64,000 nucleotides of DNA from assembly GCA_034440575.1 (NCBI GenBank), contig JAOTOL010001599.1, positions 1 through 64,000 on the forward strand. The letters run 5' to 3'. Below the pieces are notes generated by a model. The model saw only the letters and a list, made by a program, of their open reading frames with translations, had not been told where the DNA came from and made no database searches. The number at the start of each line of letters is the position of its first letter. Position 1 is the first letter of the stretch. Shown piece by piece: positions 1 through 60,165 of the stretch. The translations under genes were made by a program, and so were the position numbers. This DNA is from Imbricaverruca yamaguchii (lineage: Eukaryota > Arthropoda > Thecostraca > Neoverrucidae).

Positions 1-2640
1 AGTACCCTGACGTGCCCGATGGAGTTGTGTGGGCCATGCCAGGAGACTTGCAAAATGAAGCTGAAGGAGGGCGCAATTCCGTTTGCTATCAGAGCAGCAC
101 GTCGTATCCCGCATGCCTACCGAGAACCGCTTCGAATTGAACTCGACAAGTTGCAGCAGGAGAAAAATCGAACCAGTCGTTGGGCCGACTGAGTGGTGTG
201 CACCGATTGCAGTGGCCCCGAAGAAATGTCGTTCAATTCGTATCTGCCGCGATCTGTCGAAGCTGAAAGTATCGGTCCTCCGGGAAAGGTCCAGTAAGCC
301 GGCGGGATGTGCTGCATCAATCGCCGCGTCAGAGGATAGGTGGTTCAGTATCTTGGACGCTTAAAAAGGGTACTATCAGTGCCCTCTGGAGGAGTCTAGC
401 CGTCACTTGACAACATTTATGACGCCCTTCCGCCGGTATCGCTTCCGCCGAGCACCGTACGGCATATCGTCGATATCCGAGAACCACATTCGCAGAATGG
501 ATGAATGCTTCAGTGGGATCGACGGTATCCAGCGACTGGTGGATGACATCGTCTACAGCAAGACAAAGAGGACCATGTGCATAGGGTCAAGAGGTTCCTG
601 GACCGCTCCAGGGGCCGCCAAGTAGCTCTGAATCCTGTCAAAGTTCCGCACATGCAGAAATCAGTCAAGTTTGCCGACTTCATCGTCTCTGAGAATGGCT
701 ACGTGCCAGATCCTGATCTGACCAGCGTGATAGCGTGATTCCCAACGGCACAGTCCCTTACGGATCTACGCTATTTCTTCCGTCTAGTCAATTAAGTGGC
801 CCTTTTCTCCGATGAGGCGACAGAGCTGCTGGAGCCCCTCCGCCATATGTTCAGTACCAGGAGAACTTTTAGCTGGGACGAGTGCCATGGTGTGGCGTTC
901 CAAAAGGCACGCACTGCTTTATCGTCAGTGTGCACGTTGGCATATTATGACCCGAAGCGCCCAACGATGTTGACGACAGACGCCAGTCGGCTCAAATGGC
1001 TGGGTTTTTCTGCTGCAGCAGAAACAGCCAGATGACACATGGCGTACAGTACAAGCTGGCTCGCGATTGCTGTCGGGCGCAGAGACTCGACACGCCACTA
1101 TCGAGTTAAAGCTACTGGCGGTAGCATGGGCGTGCCGCAAATGCTGCCCTTTCCTCGGGGGGGAGGTTGCAGCACCTTGATCTGCTAATGGATCACCGTC
1201 CACTCATTCCGATTCTCAATTCTAAAAATTTAGACGAGATAAATAATTCCCGTTTACTGCACTTACGAGAAAAGATGAAGTGGCACCTGACTGCAAGCTG
1301 GCAGTGGGGAAGGATCACCAAGGCCCAGACTCGCTTTCCAGGGCGCCAACACAAGGTCCTTCAAATGAAGACGAGCTTGCCGAAAATGACGACGCCGTGT
1401 TGGTGTCCACAATAATCAGCGACGAGATCACAAAATCAAACACAGACATACGACGGCCGACAGAGACGAGGAGGCACGTCTGCTGTTGCAGACGGTGCTC
1501 GATGGCTTCCCATCACTAAAATCCGATCTGCCAGAAAGTCTGCGCCCCTACTGGGTGGTGCACGATCGTCTCACAGTCGAAGACGGCTAGGTGATATGCG
1601 GCTGTCGCCTCGTTATCCCCAGACCTCTCAGGTCCTCAGCTCTGCGTGAGCTACACGCCGGTCACCAGGGCAAAGATAAGACCAAGGGCCGGGCTCGTCA
1701 GATCGTATATTGATCAGGAATAGACCTGACCTTCGAACACATCACCAGGGACCTGCCGGTCGTGCGAAATAGATATGCCGTCCCTCCGAAGGGAGACGTA
1801 CCGCCGTCACGAATCCATCAGTCGTCCCTTCCAGCACTTATGTGCTGACTCAAATAAGCGCGCGAGGCAGTACTTCCTCGTCGCAGTGGACCCATACTCT
1901 GGCTGGCAGATGTTGCGGACGCTTGGAAATGCCTGTGCGGCCAGACTTGTGACAGAGTTATTCTGCATCGCCGGCGTACCAGATATCCTCTGGTCGGACG
2001 GTGGCCCACAATTCACCGCCCGATTGTTCCTGGAGTTCCTGTCACGATGGGCTGTTCAGCATCGCGTTTCTTCACCCCACTACCCGCAGTCAAACGAACG
2101 GGCGAAGGCTGCCGTGGAGCACTCGTAAACGTTGATGGCCGTTCTCCAGCACACATCTTGTTCGGACACCGCATGCGGGACATGCTGCTGGCACACAGAC
2201 AATGCTTTGCAGCATGCTGGTACCGCCCATGATGCTGAAGCTGCTGCCGCTATTCACCTGGACCGGGATGAGGCACACTACAGCCAGCGCGCGCGCGATC
2301 TACCGGGGCTGCAGGCCGGCAGCCAGGTGGCGCTGAAAATCCTTCCACTGGCAAATTGGATCAATGCCGTGCTGTAACCGAGGTTATGGGATACCGCCGA
2401 TACTTCGTCCGTCTGCCAGATGGAAGAGTATGAACGCGGAACAGGCGTCATCTACGTCAGTGAGACGCCCACGCCACGCGGGATGAGGTCGACTCGGTGT
2501 CGTCGCCGGCTGCGGTGCTACATCTGCCTCCGTCCAAACATGATCGTCCGGCGCCACCGCCAACCGCCGCCGCTTTTGGTGCGCCGCGGCGATTCAATCG
2601 CTCGTGCCAGCGTCCGCAGCAACTCATAGAAGTCATGCGT
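1..2640 (+). mobile_element. Decayed Ty3/gypsy LTR retrotransposon, pol region (5' end outside window)
   Basis: Several frames on the + strand carry, in order: reverse transcriptase pieces (VAPKK..IRICRDLSKL near 200-270, FMTPFRRYRFRRAPYGISS near 415-470, VDDIVY near 540); an RNase H-like piece (YYDPKRPTMLTTDAS near 940 and DHRPLIPIL near 1195); an H2C2-type region (ELHAGHQGK near 1655); and the integrase core (VAVDPYSGW, WSDGGPQFTA, HYPQSNERAKAAVEH near 1880-2120). Order and motifs are those of Ty3/gypsy pol. Frameshifts and stops between every piece show it is dead. No LTR could be assigned; a purine run near 2658 may be the polypurine tract. Confidence 0.88.
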
Positions 2641-3540
2641 TGTGAGCAACCGACCTGGTGAGGGGGTAAGGCCCTAATGTGTACGCAGATGGTTGAATCT
2701 TGTAGTATAAATGTCGCTTACTTCTCATCTGGTCAAATCTGCCGTTGAAGTATTTTTGTGCAGAAGCAATGATAATTTTGTTCAATCGCATCATACATAA
2801 ATGTATTGCACAACTTAATGTGTAATGCCTAGTGAGGGGTGTAGAGGTTGAATTGACCACCAGTTATCGCCGCGGTCGTCACCTCAGCTGAGCGGTGTAA
2901 GCCCAATACAGTTCTCGCCCAGACTTTCTTGTGTGTGTATTGTCCCTTGCAGCTAACTCAGGTGGAACCGAACCAGTAATTACTCAGGAAAAACGAGCAC
3001 GAACAACCAGATTAATATCCGATGTTCCATTACTGGTTAAGCCAGTTAAAAATCGCAAAAACTAAGAAATCTGCCGCCGTGACGCAACCAAGTGACATTT
3101 AATGACGTCATGAGAGGACAAATCCAGCAGATGCGCAAGAGTTCCAACGGTGCATGTTGTACCGATTTATTACAGGTTCTCTTTTTGTTGAAAACAAGTT
3201 CAAGAGCCGTTCGGGTTTTTGACGTCGGAGGTGCCCTTCCTTCCTTTGTTTAAGTTCTTCTGATCTTCTTGAAGAGGAAGCGGTAAGCCTGAGCTGTGGC
3301 TAGATCAAGCTTGTGCTCGGAAATAGCTCTGGTGGCTGACATTTGTCAATAACCTTCCTTTTTCCCCACTGGGGCTGGGGCGTTGCCGATATGTGCACAT
3401 CCGTTCTTGTGACTGCAACTGTGCGTAAAGGCTGTGCTTACTGCTGATTGATGAGGTAAACGAAGGAGGAAACGTGAAGGAAGTGTTTGACCCAGGGTAA
3501 CTCGGGTTGGATTGAGGTGTCGTCTCTGTTATTGCATTTG
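2641..3540. other. Non-coding stretch after the gypsy element
   Basis: No gene or clear repeat seen. It may hold the decayed 3' LTR of the element to the left, but there is no second copy in the window to test that. Confidence 0.4.
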
Positions 3541-3549
3541 GAAGCAGAT

Positions 3550-4035
3550 AGAGGGACCTAGGTAGGTATGTATGTAGGCACCTACCCAGTGTTGAATTAT
3601 TCGGGAAATAGGGTGGAATATACTACTTATTGAACACTCGATCGACATCCTTCTAAAAAAGTATTGACATCCTGCTCCTTGATGGGGACTTATGAAGTCT
3701 TCATGTCTCCTTTCTAACAGTATCTCACAAGTATAGTGTCAATGCTCTCGATGAGGAATGGTAATACAAGAATATTTTGCAACACAGCTTCAGGTAAAGG
3801 GATTAGCTATGATGTGATTTGGCAAGCACTGCAAGTTTGTAGCATAGGATTATTCTCCCTATCCCGAATATAGCTCTTCCTAAATTATGAATCTCAGAAC
3901 AAATAATAAATGCACAGTCATAAGTACCTGTACCATTGGCTCAAATTTGAGTCTGAAAGACATCAAAAGCATTTTAAATGACACTAATTTCATGGCAAAT
4001 TTTGGCATCCTGCTGTGCTCGTTTCGACATCTGAC
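3550..4035 (+). repeat. Interspersed repeat family E, copy 1
   Basis: About 480 bp, from cagtgttgaattattcgg to the shared end aacgaaaaaccattatttt. Related copies occur at 8555-9015 and 23905-24335, and the 3' end recurs on the - strand near 63595-63660. All copies keep TCTCCTTTCTAACAGT-type and TCTCACACCTAACG blocks. No coding capacity seen; probably a non-autonomous transposon. Confidence 0.7.
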
Positions 4036-4044
4036 ACCTAACGA

Positions 4045-4151
4045 AAAACCATTATTTTAACCCTGCACCAACCTACCTAGGTAGGTGCAGGGTTAAAATA
4101 ATGGTTTTATAATGGCGTTTTACCCTACCTAGGTAGGTAGGGTAAAATGCC
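4045..4151. repeat. Two adjacent long palindromes centred on CCTAGG
   Basis: 4045-4108 reads nearly the same on both strands (arms begin AAAACCATTATTTTAACCCT), with four extra bases left of the centre. 4114-4151 is a second palindrome (arms GGCGTTTTACCC / GGGTAAAATGCC) with the same CCTAGGTAGG core. Both sit at the end of family E copy 1 and would form strong hairpins. Confidence 0.8.
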
Positions 4152-5828
4152 AAACTCGGGCCACTTTCAGTCTTCAGAAGTTATGTGCTGTGATTTGAAC
4201 TGGTCGTAGAAAGAGAAGTTTCCAGACTAGCAACATAAATGAACTTTCCTTACGTTGTGGGAACTATTTTCTTCTCTTGGAAAAAATAACTACACACAGT
4301 CAATCAATTTCAAGGATATTAAAGAATGGCAGGGCAATGCACTTGCCAAAACCACGCTTCCCTAACTCAGGCCAATATCCAGGCACATGCCCAACTTGGG
4401 CCGCTTTGCTATATTCTGAAGACCAACTCAGGCCACTTAGTTAATTTCTAAATTCAATGTTTCCTGTTTATTAAATTATAATTTGAAGAGTGGAAATTAC
4501 AAATTTGCACTTCTGTATGTTGGGTTTATTATTTTTCAGGTTGCCATGCTACTGCAAAGTACTGCTCGGCAGGGTGGCAATTAAGGCACTTCTTAAGAGA
4601 TTTCATCTCTTAAAACATTTTTGCACTCCTGATTCATACTAGATAGAATGGGCTCCACATGTACTCCAACACAAACATGGAGAAGGAACAAAAATACCAC
4701 TAAAAAACTATTACAAGATTGAATAAAACATCCACCAAACATGTTATTCTTACAATTACCAAATAAACTAGCCACTTTTCATACCATCAACACACAGACA
4801 ACACCTGAACACATACCACACTACACCACAACCAGCAAAAATGCTGACCACAACATGCCAGACCTTGTGCCTGTGCACTGAATGGTGGCCTCTGGTCGCT
4901 ACAAATTCGGCTGATGCATCTCCAGAAACCTGCTTCAACCGATGCATCTCCAGAAACCTGCTTTGGAGCCACCCTATAGTGGGAAAAACTGACTGTTTTA
5001 AGAGACAACTTCCGGAGTCCCTGAGGCCTCCGATCAAAATTTGCCTCATTAGCATTTTCTGTTCTGAAAACTGCCTTTTAACCAATCAATGCAAGGTATT
5101 TTTTAAATGACGTCCTAACCATTAGCAACTTTGAACACATGTTTACCAGTGCCCTACTGCAAACACAAGACCTTGTTTGTGCACGGCCATCGCTTCCAAC
5201 TGTCGCATTTGAGGTAGTGGTGTCCGGTCCGTATCTCGCACAGGGAATTGGCTGTGTATGTAGGTAGGTGTGTGTTATGAGCTTAGGGTGAAGCGTGAAT
5301 TATTTGTGTTTGTTTTTCATTTGGCTAGCCTTGTACTGAGACCAACAGTGAAAGGAAAGCGCATTGCTCCTGTGAGTTATGAGAGACGAAGCTGAGCCGA
5401 TCATCACAACTCCTTGTCTTGCTGTGCCATCCATTGTTCACTTTGTTTCTATGCTTTGATGTGACCAAAAAGGATGTGTATTACTTATGCATATTATGTA
5501 GGCACTGACTAGGTACATATGATTTTCCAGTCGGTTACTGGCAAATAGATTCCATGCATACAAAATAAAATGTCCATGAAAATGTAATCCTGAAGAAATA
5601 TGTTTGCACTCCGACTCCAAGCCCGGAAAGTAAGTTTCCCCACCATGGTGCTCGGTCTACCCCCACCCCCACACACAGTCTTTCTGGTCATATTATCACA
5701 CCTTGTCTCAGGGTTGATACAACCTGTGCTCCAATCTGTAAACTAAGGATCATACTAAAACAAGAGGTGTCATCGAAAAGTGCACAAGTGGGGCCAGAAA
5801 ACACCACCGAAATTTACCCCCCTAAAAG
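4152..5828. other. Non-coding stretch
   Basis: AT-rich sequence with no gene recognised. It includes a short local duplication near 4913-4965 (gatgcatctccagaaacctg twice). Confidence 0.5.
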
Positions 5829-6110
5829 ATGACGTCACGAGGCCAGGGGGCCAAAGTTTTCATGACCTGCATTATGTTTTTAGCTCTTGGGAGTTCATTT
5901 TGTGAGATATTAGATTAAACAAATGAAATCAACAAAGGAATGCGAAATCAGCCATGACCCTAACATTTTTGCCCACCCAAATATATATTTCCCTTCTTTT
6001 CTTCAATTTCACAATTTTGAGTTCTTGCTTTTCGTTAATCCTTATTTTACTAATGAGTAGAGCGGATCGAAAAACGTTGTTTGAAGATTTAGTATATTCC
6101 TGCTCAATGG
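5829..6110 (+). repeat. Interspersed repeat family G, partial copy
   Basis: Matches the copy at 34.6-35.25 kb in the same order (gggagttcattttg; agagcggatcgaaaaacgtt; tgctca) with many substitutions. It begins near TGACGTCACGA. No open frame of note. Confidence 0.6.
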
Positions 6111-6149
6111 GTTTTTCAGTGATTGCACCCCACACAGTGGAAAAGCCAC

Positions 6150-6360
6150 TCTCCGACGAGGAAGCTGGGTGGTCCACGAATAGTCTGTGGTGGAGGTCCC
6201 CCACAAGGCGGTGGCGGTGGCTGAAGTTCTCAGCGAGGCGGTAGCGTGGTCCTAATGAGGCGGCGAATGCGTCGGTCCCATTGAGGATTCGGCAACGGTC
6301 CCAACGAGGTGGCAGCAGGTGTCCCCGACGAGGCGGCGGCAATGGTGCTGACCATGAGGT
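6150..6360. repeat. Imperfect GAGGCGG-type tandem repeat
   Basis: About six loose copies of a 30-36 bp unit (gaggcggtagcgtggtcc; gaggcggcgaatgcgtcg; gaggtggcagcaggtgtcc). Short open frames over it are by-products of the repeat. Confidence 0.55.
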
Positions 6361-6404
6361 TGCACTAGCCATCCACAAGCCAATTGGTTGCTTGGGTTGG
6401 ACAA

Positions 6405-7290
6405 AATATGGTGAACATGATGTGACAAGTTATTTCCTCTACAGATGCATACCTTTCAGTTGGAAGGAAAAATATCACCCAAAAGAGGCTTGGAGTGGAT
6501 AATTACTATAGAAAGTTATATTCCAAATCAAGAAAGAATTTTCCTAACCTAGACTAGCATTACATGCAAGGAAGGGAAGTACTTTGTAAAAATCAAATGT
6601 CCACACAATTTCTTTTATCAAAAGATTCAAATGAAAAACCTAGCCTAACCCAGCCTGGGCAAAGCAATCAGCTGCTGGCGTGGGATTTGGCTACATATGT
6701 GACGCTCTAGGCGATTATGATCGATATCAATTCGTTTACATCTACGAGCGCCAAACTGACCAATTAGAGTGCAGCATTCTTGTGAAGATAGCAAGAGTAG
6801 CTTATGTCGAACGCTTAGTGTAACTGTGAGTCAGTTGGGTGGTTCATGGAGGAAGAGCCGTGAACGTAAGCCGTAAGGGTTGTTTTTGGACGCTGCGTGG
6901 TACCCAGGCGCCAATAACCTGTAATTTTTTTCAGATCCAAAAATCCCAGGATCGCCAATAATGGGGTTGGGCATGGAGTTTTTAGGTCTTGTTGTTTACG
7001 CTTCGGGCCGCTTCGGAGGTTAGTCAGCTGGCGTTATTGTCCAACCTGGCTAGATAGGCCTTGACCTAACCCAAGCTAAGCTAGCCTGAACTTCTTTTGA
7101 AGAAAAGAACTCAAAATTTCAGTTGAAAATGTCAAAACATTTTTACAAACTTACAACAAAACCCCATGTGACCTAGCCAAATCTAACCCCTTTGTATGCT
7201 TCATAGATTTAAATTGTGTGTGAAACTTGTTTTGTGTTTACCATAACCTGTAATTATACTCAAATTTCCAACCACTTGCAAAGTGTGACT
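6405..7290 (+). repeat. Interspersed repeat family F, copy 1
   Basis: Begins at aacatgatgtgacaag, continues through a gatgcatacctttcagttgg block, AAxxTAGCCTAACC motifs, and a tgcttcatagatttaaattg block near 7195. Copies 2 (about 7595-8050) and 3 (13640-13930) share the same blocks in the same order. Confidence 0.6.
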
Positions 7291-7594
7291 TTAAAATAAT
7301 TATTTTGTAGTAGTGTATTCTATTCCAAACACAAACATGTGGCGTGCTGGATTATGATAACTCTGCAATATTTCTGAACCACTTATTGAATCAAATATAT
7401 CCATACATAAATATTTTGCTTCATGATGAAAGTTCATTTGTTTAGTTTTTGAATGTTGATTTCTGTTCATTTTTGGTTCTGTGGAATTTGTAATATAAGT
7501 CGTTGACACATTTTAAGTACATTTGCAGTTTAAGGTAATTTCTTATTTCTTGAATTTCTTCTTTTGTTGCAATGTTTATTGCAGTTGCTCAACA

Positions 7595-8050
7595 TGATGT
7601 GACCATTTTCATCCACAAATGCATACATGATGTGACATTCGTTTCATCTGCAAATGCATACTTTTAAGTTGGGAGGCAAAATGACACCCAAAGGGGGCTT
7701 CGAGCTGGGTGATATAGCATAAATAGTAGTATTCAAATAATAAGAAAATATGTACCATAACCTTAGCTAGCAGCTTCCTGCAAGAACAGAAATTCTTCGA
7801 ATGAAAATTTCCAATGAATATGACTTTTTGCATACATTTTCAACTGGAAAAACTAACCTGAACCAAGCTAGCCTGAACAGTTTTGAAAAAAAATAAAACA
7901 GGAAAAAAATCCCCAACTCCAACGAAAAGTGAAATTTTCCAATTTACATGAGCTTGATGTAACTTAACCAAACCTTTGTGTGCTTCATAGAGGTAAAATG
8001 TGTATAAAACTTGTCTCATGGTTACATTTAACTGCAACAATATCCACCTT
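7595..8050 (+). repeat. Interspersed repeat family F, copy 2
   Basis: Shares catgatgtgacattcg, gcaaatgcatacttttaag, aaaatgacacccaaag, the aagctagcctgaac stretch and gtgtgcttcatagagg with copy 1, in order. No coding capacity. Confidence 0.6.
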
Positions 8051-8554
8051 TAATATTGAACAACTTTGCATGAGCTGAGCAAGGGCAGATATATCAATTG
8101 CTTTAGATGACTGGTGGTGTTTATTTTATTCTTAGCTTTTTATCCAAGAAGGTACACCTGATTTGACTGAGTGGTCAGGATGATGGCTTAATATGTACTC
8201 GCAACTTAGGCAATGCTCAGAACAGGACCTCCAGTGGAAGTATCCTAGTGTGTGGGGGGAGAAGGGCAGTGGCAATAGGATTATCAGGGCATTCAACTGA
8301 AGGGACACTATTTTCTCCATGGGGTACCATTGCAAATGTCCCTAGAGCAACTTTCAGCAAATAGCTATGTATCCACCCCTGATTAGAGGAGGTTGACATT
8401 CCCTGCCATTGGTCATTGCACATTGCTGCCATGTTACTGTGGGTTGGAGTTTGGTTGGTCCTACCCTGAACCTGTTGGTTCAACACAGTGATAAATTATT
8501 CGCGAAATTGGGAAGAATATACCACTTATTGAACACCGCATTCTGATGTTGACG
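8051..8554. other. Non-coding stretch
   Basis: Nothing recognised apart from a short truncated duplicate of the family E start (attattcgcgaaattgggaa near 8494). Confidence 0.4.
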
Positions 8555-9015
8555 TGCAACCAGTGTTAAATTATTCGTGAAACAGGGTGGAATATACCAC
8601 CTATTGAACACTCCATCGACATCTTTCTCCAATAATCATCAACATCCTGCTTCTTGATGCATACCTATGAAGCCTCGATGTCTCCTTTCTAACAGTGTCT
8701 CGCTTGTATGTATCATATCCATGCTCTTCATAAGAAATGGTTCAGATAAAGAGATTATCTATAATGTGATATGGCATACACTGCCAGTCTATAGCATACG
8801 ATTATCCTCCCTATCCCAAATGTAGCACTTCCTAAATTATGAATCTCAAAACAAATAATAAAGGTGTAGTCATAAGTACCTACACCATTGGCTTAAGTCG
8901 GTCTGAAAGACATTAAAAATATTTTAAATGAGACTAGTTCCATTGCAAATTTCGACATCCTACTGTACTCTTTTCAACATCTCACACCTAACGAAAAACC
9001 ATTATTTTAACCCTG
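8555..9015 (+). repeat. Interspersed repeat family E, copy 2
   Basis: Runs from accagtgttaaattattcg to attattttaaccctgc. About 80% identical by eye to copy 1, including the ATCGACATC and CACCTAACGAAAAACC blocks. Confidence 0.7.
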
Positions 9016-9384
9016 CGTGCAACTGGCATGCAATGCCAGTTTATGCGAAAATGTTTTTAGAAAAGCAGAGAAGTAGGCAGATTCTGCTCTCCTTCCGTGC
9101 ACATGTCGAGCAGCCACATCTTATACCTATATCAGTGCCATAGCATTTTGCCCTCCCCTAATAATTTTCACAAAACAACATTTTGATTGATAGTTTAACA
9201 TATTTAATGATGTATTAGGGATTGCTGTTTACTAACGTGATGTTGATCATTTGTCTCGTCTTCACTTCCAGTCTCTGAGTGGGACTCTTGCGTGTTAGCT
9301 CGTAGTCAGTAGTCGTATGTAATCTTGCTAGTCTTTTATATACGTACATCTTAGTCATTACGAAGCCATTTTTCTATGGTCCCC

Positions 9385-10245
9385 CAGGATGGACGGTCAC
9401 CCGTGGCATGACCCCAGGACGGACGGTCTCCCATGACGTGGCCCCAGTACATACGGTCTCCCCAGTACGGACAGTCTCCCGTGGTATGGCCCCAGGACGG
9501 ACGGTCTCCCATGACGTGGCCCCAGTACATACGGTCTCCCCAGTACGCACAGTCTCCCGTGACGTGGCCCCAAGCCGGAAGGTTTCCTGTGGCATGGCCC
9601 CAGGACGAATGGCCTCCCCAGGACGGACAGTCTCGTAACGCGGCTCCAGGACGGAAGGTCCCCCGTGACTTGGCCCCAGGACGAAGGTCCCCCGTGACGT
9701 GGCTCCAGGACAACAGTCTCCAAGACTGAGTCTCGTGACGTGGCTCCAGGACAAGCAGTGTTCCGTAGCGTAGCCCCAGGACGGACAGTCTCACGTGACA
9801 TGGCCCCAGCACGGACAGTCTCACGTGACGTGACCCCAAGCCGGAAGGTTTCCTGTGGCATGGCCCCAGGACGAATGGCCTCTCCAGTACGGACAGTCTC
9901 GTAACGCGGCTCCAGGACCGAAGGTTCACCGTGACATGACCCCAGCACGGACAGTCCCCCGTGACGTGACCCCAGGACGGACATTCTCTCCAGGACGGAC
10001 AGTCCCCCGTGACGTGGCCCCAGGACGGACGGTCTCCCATGGCGTGGCCCCAGGACAGACGGTCTCTCCAGGATCGACAGTCTCACGTGGCATGGCCCCA
10101 GGATGGACAGTCTCACGTGACATGGCCCCAGGACAGACGGTCTCTCCAGGATGGACAGTCTCACGTGACATGGCTCCAGGACAGACGGTCTCCCATGACG
10201 TGGCCCCAGCACTGACAGTCTCTCCAGGATGGACGGGACGGTGTT
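9385..10245. repeat. Minisatellite upstream of the CKAP5 start codon
   Basis: About 28 variants of a 30-36 bp unit built from ccccaggacggacagtctc and a cgtgacgtgg / catggc block. It lies 150 bp 5' of the first coding exon, in the putative 5' UTR intron or promoter. It generates long open frames on both strands (up to 335 codons on the - strand) that are not genes. Confidence 0.9.
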
Positions 10246-10392
10246 CACAAGACGTGGGCTCCGGGTGAACCGTCCGAGCTGGAATGCAGCCCTGGTAAAC
10301 ATCGTATCGTATGGTCTACCATATCGTATGGTGACTACTCGAAGAGGAAAGCTGTTGAAGTGATGCTTGCGTGCCTTTGTTTGTCCATGCAG

Positions 10393-58231
<47,839 letters not shown>

Positions 58232-58518
58232 GTGAGTGCAGCTACAAGTCCGCCAGTGTCCCCATGGACAACACATTTGCAACCATCAAGAACCAATGCT
58301 AACCAATGCTAACATCGCACATCAGGAACAGCCGACATCATCACCTGGTGGCAGGCTGACCAAGCCCAAATCCAATCCAATCAAATCGAATCAAATCCTA
58401 CCTGTTGTTTACTGTAGGGTGTTTTCCCAAATGTGATTTCGAACGCGTTCACTCAAGGGGTCTATCTTCACATGTTGCCCGTCCGGTAAATTCGCCATAA
58501 ATGACGAGAGACGGTGCG

Positions 58519-58972
58519 TCAGCGACTGGGTAGAGCAGTATACCAAATAAATGCAAACATTGCTGATAATTTTAGTACAATGCATGCTGGCTCATGCTTT
58601 GTACCAACATGGTGGAGGAAGAAGTTCAACAAAGTGTGCCGGGACATGATGCCCACGTAATTTCTTCGAGAAAGCTTGGGGTTTAATATCAAAAACGTGC
58701 ACATACGGGAATTAAGCTGCCTTGGCTTCAGTTTGCAAAAGCTATTCCAAAACACAAATAATATGTTTTGGGGTAAAACATGACTACCAAATTTTGCCCA
58801 CATCAGGGGAGTTGTCAGTTTTTCCAAACTGTCTTTAAACAGCTCGTAGTACATCTCGTCCTGTTCTCCTTGCTTCCAAGATAGTACATGCAAGACTCCT
58901 CGAACCCGGTGGCTTTCTTGTCGCGTCTCTTCCCCTTGACCTGAATCTTGACGACTGGGTCAGAGCTCAGCA
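58519..58972 (-). other. Unexplained 151-codon open frame on the - strand
   Basis: Open from a TGA near 58974 down to the stop at 58519, with first ATG at about 58834 (a TTG start at 58893 gives 124 aa). Contains HVLSWKQGEQDEMYYELFKD and later MSRHTLLNFFLHHVGTKHEP. It is not in a tandem repeat, and the AT-rich half would not be expected to stay open by chance. I do not recognise the family; it may be a transposon piece. Confidence 0.25.
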
Positions 58973-59392
58973 TGGTGGTCTAGTTAGCCGGCAAACTGGA
59001 CCTTTGACCAAATATCGGTTAAAGGTTCATATTCACACATAGAGTCCTGCATTGCTGATTGCCGAACGGCAAAACAGGGCTGACGCAATGAAACAAATCA
59101 TGTGATATTAATTTAAATGCAGAGGCAATTGACAACACAGGGGAGAAAGTGAATCCCCGTGATGGTTGCTGCCACCACAGTCAAGGCATGGGTGGGCGCG
59201 ACACGTATAGTGCTCTTGATGCGGTGGTGCTTGTCCCTCGTCGATCTCGGCGACGACACCGTCGTCCGCGCTCCGTAAGGGGCAGACATGGGCCACTTCC
59301 AGGCGAGTCGGACACCGCGTCTAGTCGTGTTGTGACCGATCTGTCCGAGCATGTCTAGACGTGTCGTCTCCTGTATGAGTCGTGACGATCAT

Positions 59393-59442
59393 GTGACGCC
59401 ATATGGCTTCAGCTGCTGAGTGCGTCGTAAAGCCACAATCCG
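59393..59442 (+). mobile_element. 3' fragment of a family C SINE (intron 28)
   Basis: tgacgccatatggcttcagc, tgctgagtgcgtcgtaaagc, cacaatcc matches the end of the 14.5-kb SINE. Confidence 0.7.
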
Positions 59443-59884
59443 ACGATCACGTGACGTGGAGATGAGCTCGACGCAGACAACAGTGTGAGCTAGGGACGTG
59501 ACGGCAAGCAGGTCAACTTACGAGACGCTCCTGAACTAAGCGATACAATCTGGGGCAATCCCGCACTTCGCAGTCCGTCGGTAGTGTTTTCCGCCGTGCA
59601 TTGATGTTGTATGTCGGATGTTTGAATCAATATCTACCTCGGTGTTGTTAGCGGCACTATTTTATCAAATTAATTTTCGAAATATAAATCGATTAATTGT
59701 GTATCGGTTTATCGTACATTGATTTATCGTACGTTGATTAAACGATTTATCTGTATTGATTTATCCTTTATCGATTTATCGAAAAACGAAGAGCTAATTT
59801 CATCGTAGCATGACTGCTGAGTGCAGCGGCGTACAGCCTGCCGGCGGCCACCTCAACCTGCGCAGCAGTAGGGACGAGTTTTGG

Positions 59885-60165
59885 GAAGGTGGCCGGTGGC
59901 GGGCGACCGTACGAGCGGTGGGTGGCGGACGACCGTACGAGCGGCCGGTGGCGGACTACCGTACGAGCGGCCGGTGGCGGACTACCGTACGAGCGGCGGG
60001 TGGCGGACGACCGTACGAGCGGCCGGTGGCGGACTACCGTACGAGCGGCCGGTGGCGGACTACCGTACGAGCGGCCGGTGGCGGACTACCGTACGAGCGG
60101 CGGGTGGCGGACGACCGTACGAGCGGCGGGTGGCGGACGATCGTACGAACGGCGGGTGGCGGACG
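59885..60165. repeat. 26-bp minisatellite (intron 28)
   Basis: About eleven units ggtggcggactaccgtacga then gcggcc/gcggg. Starts with gggaag / gtggcc, which resembles a donor, but no CKAP5-like exon could be found to its left. Confidence 0.9.

Larger units (their letters stand above)
58232..59884. other. Intron 28, 5' part
   Basis: Contains an aatccaatccaat tail near 58368-58400 and a family C SINE fragment near 59393-59442, and an AT-rich tcgatttatcgta repeat near 59690-59790. No CKAP5 exon recognised. Confidence 0.5.

Noticed and set aside
1..2640. Functional retrotransposon or polyprotein gene
   Set aside because: Every conserved domain is separated from the next by frameshifts or stops.
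59810..59887. Possible CKAP5 exon ending gggaag before the 26-bp array
   Set aside because: Short open stretch without CKAP5 similarity; the donor is weak and the phase cannot be tested.
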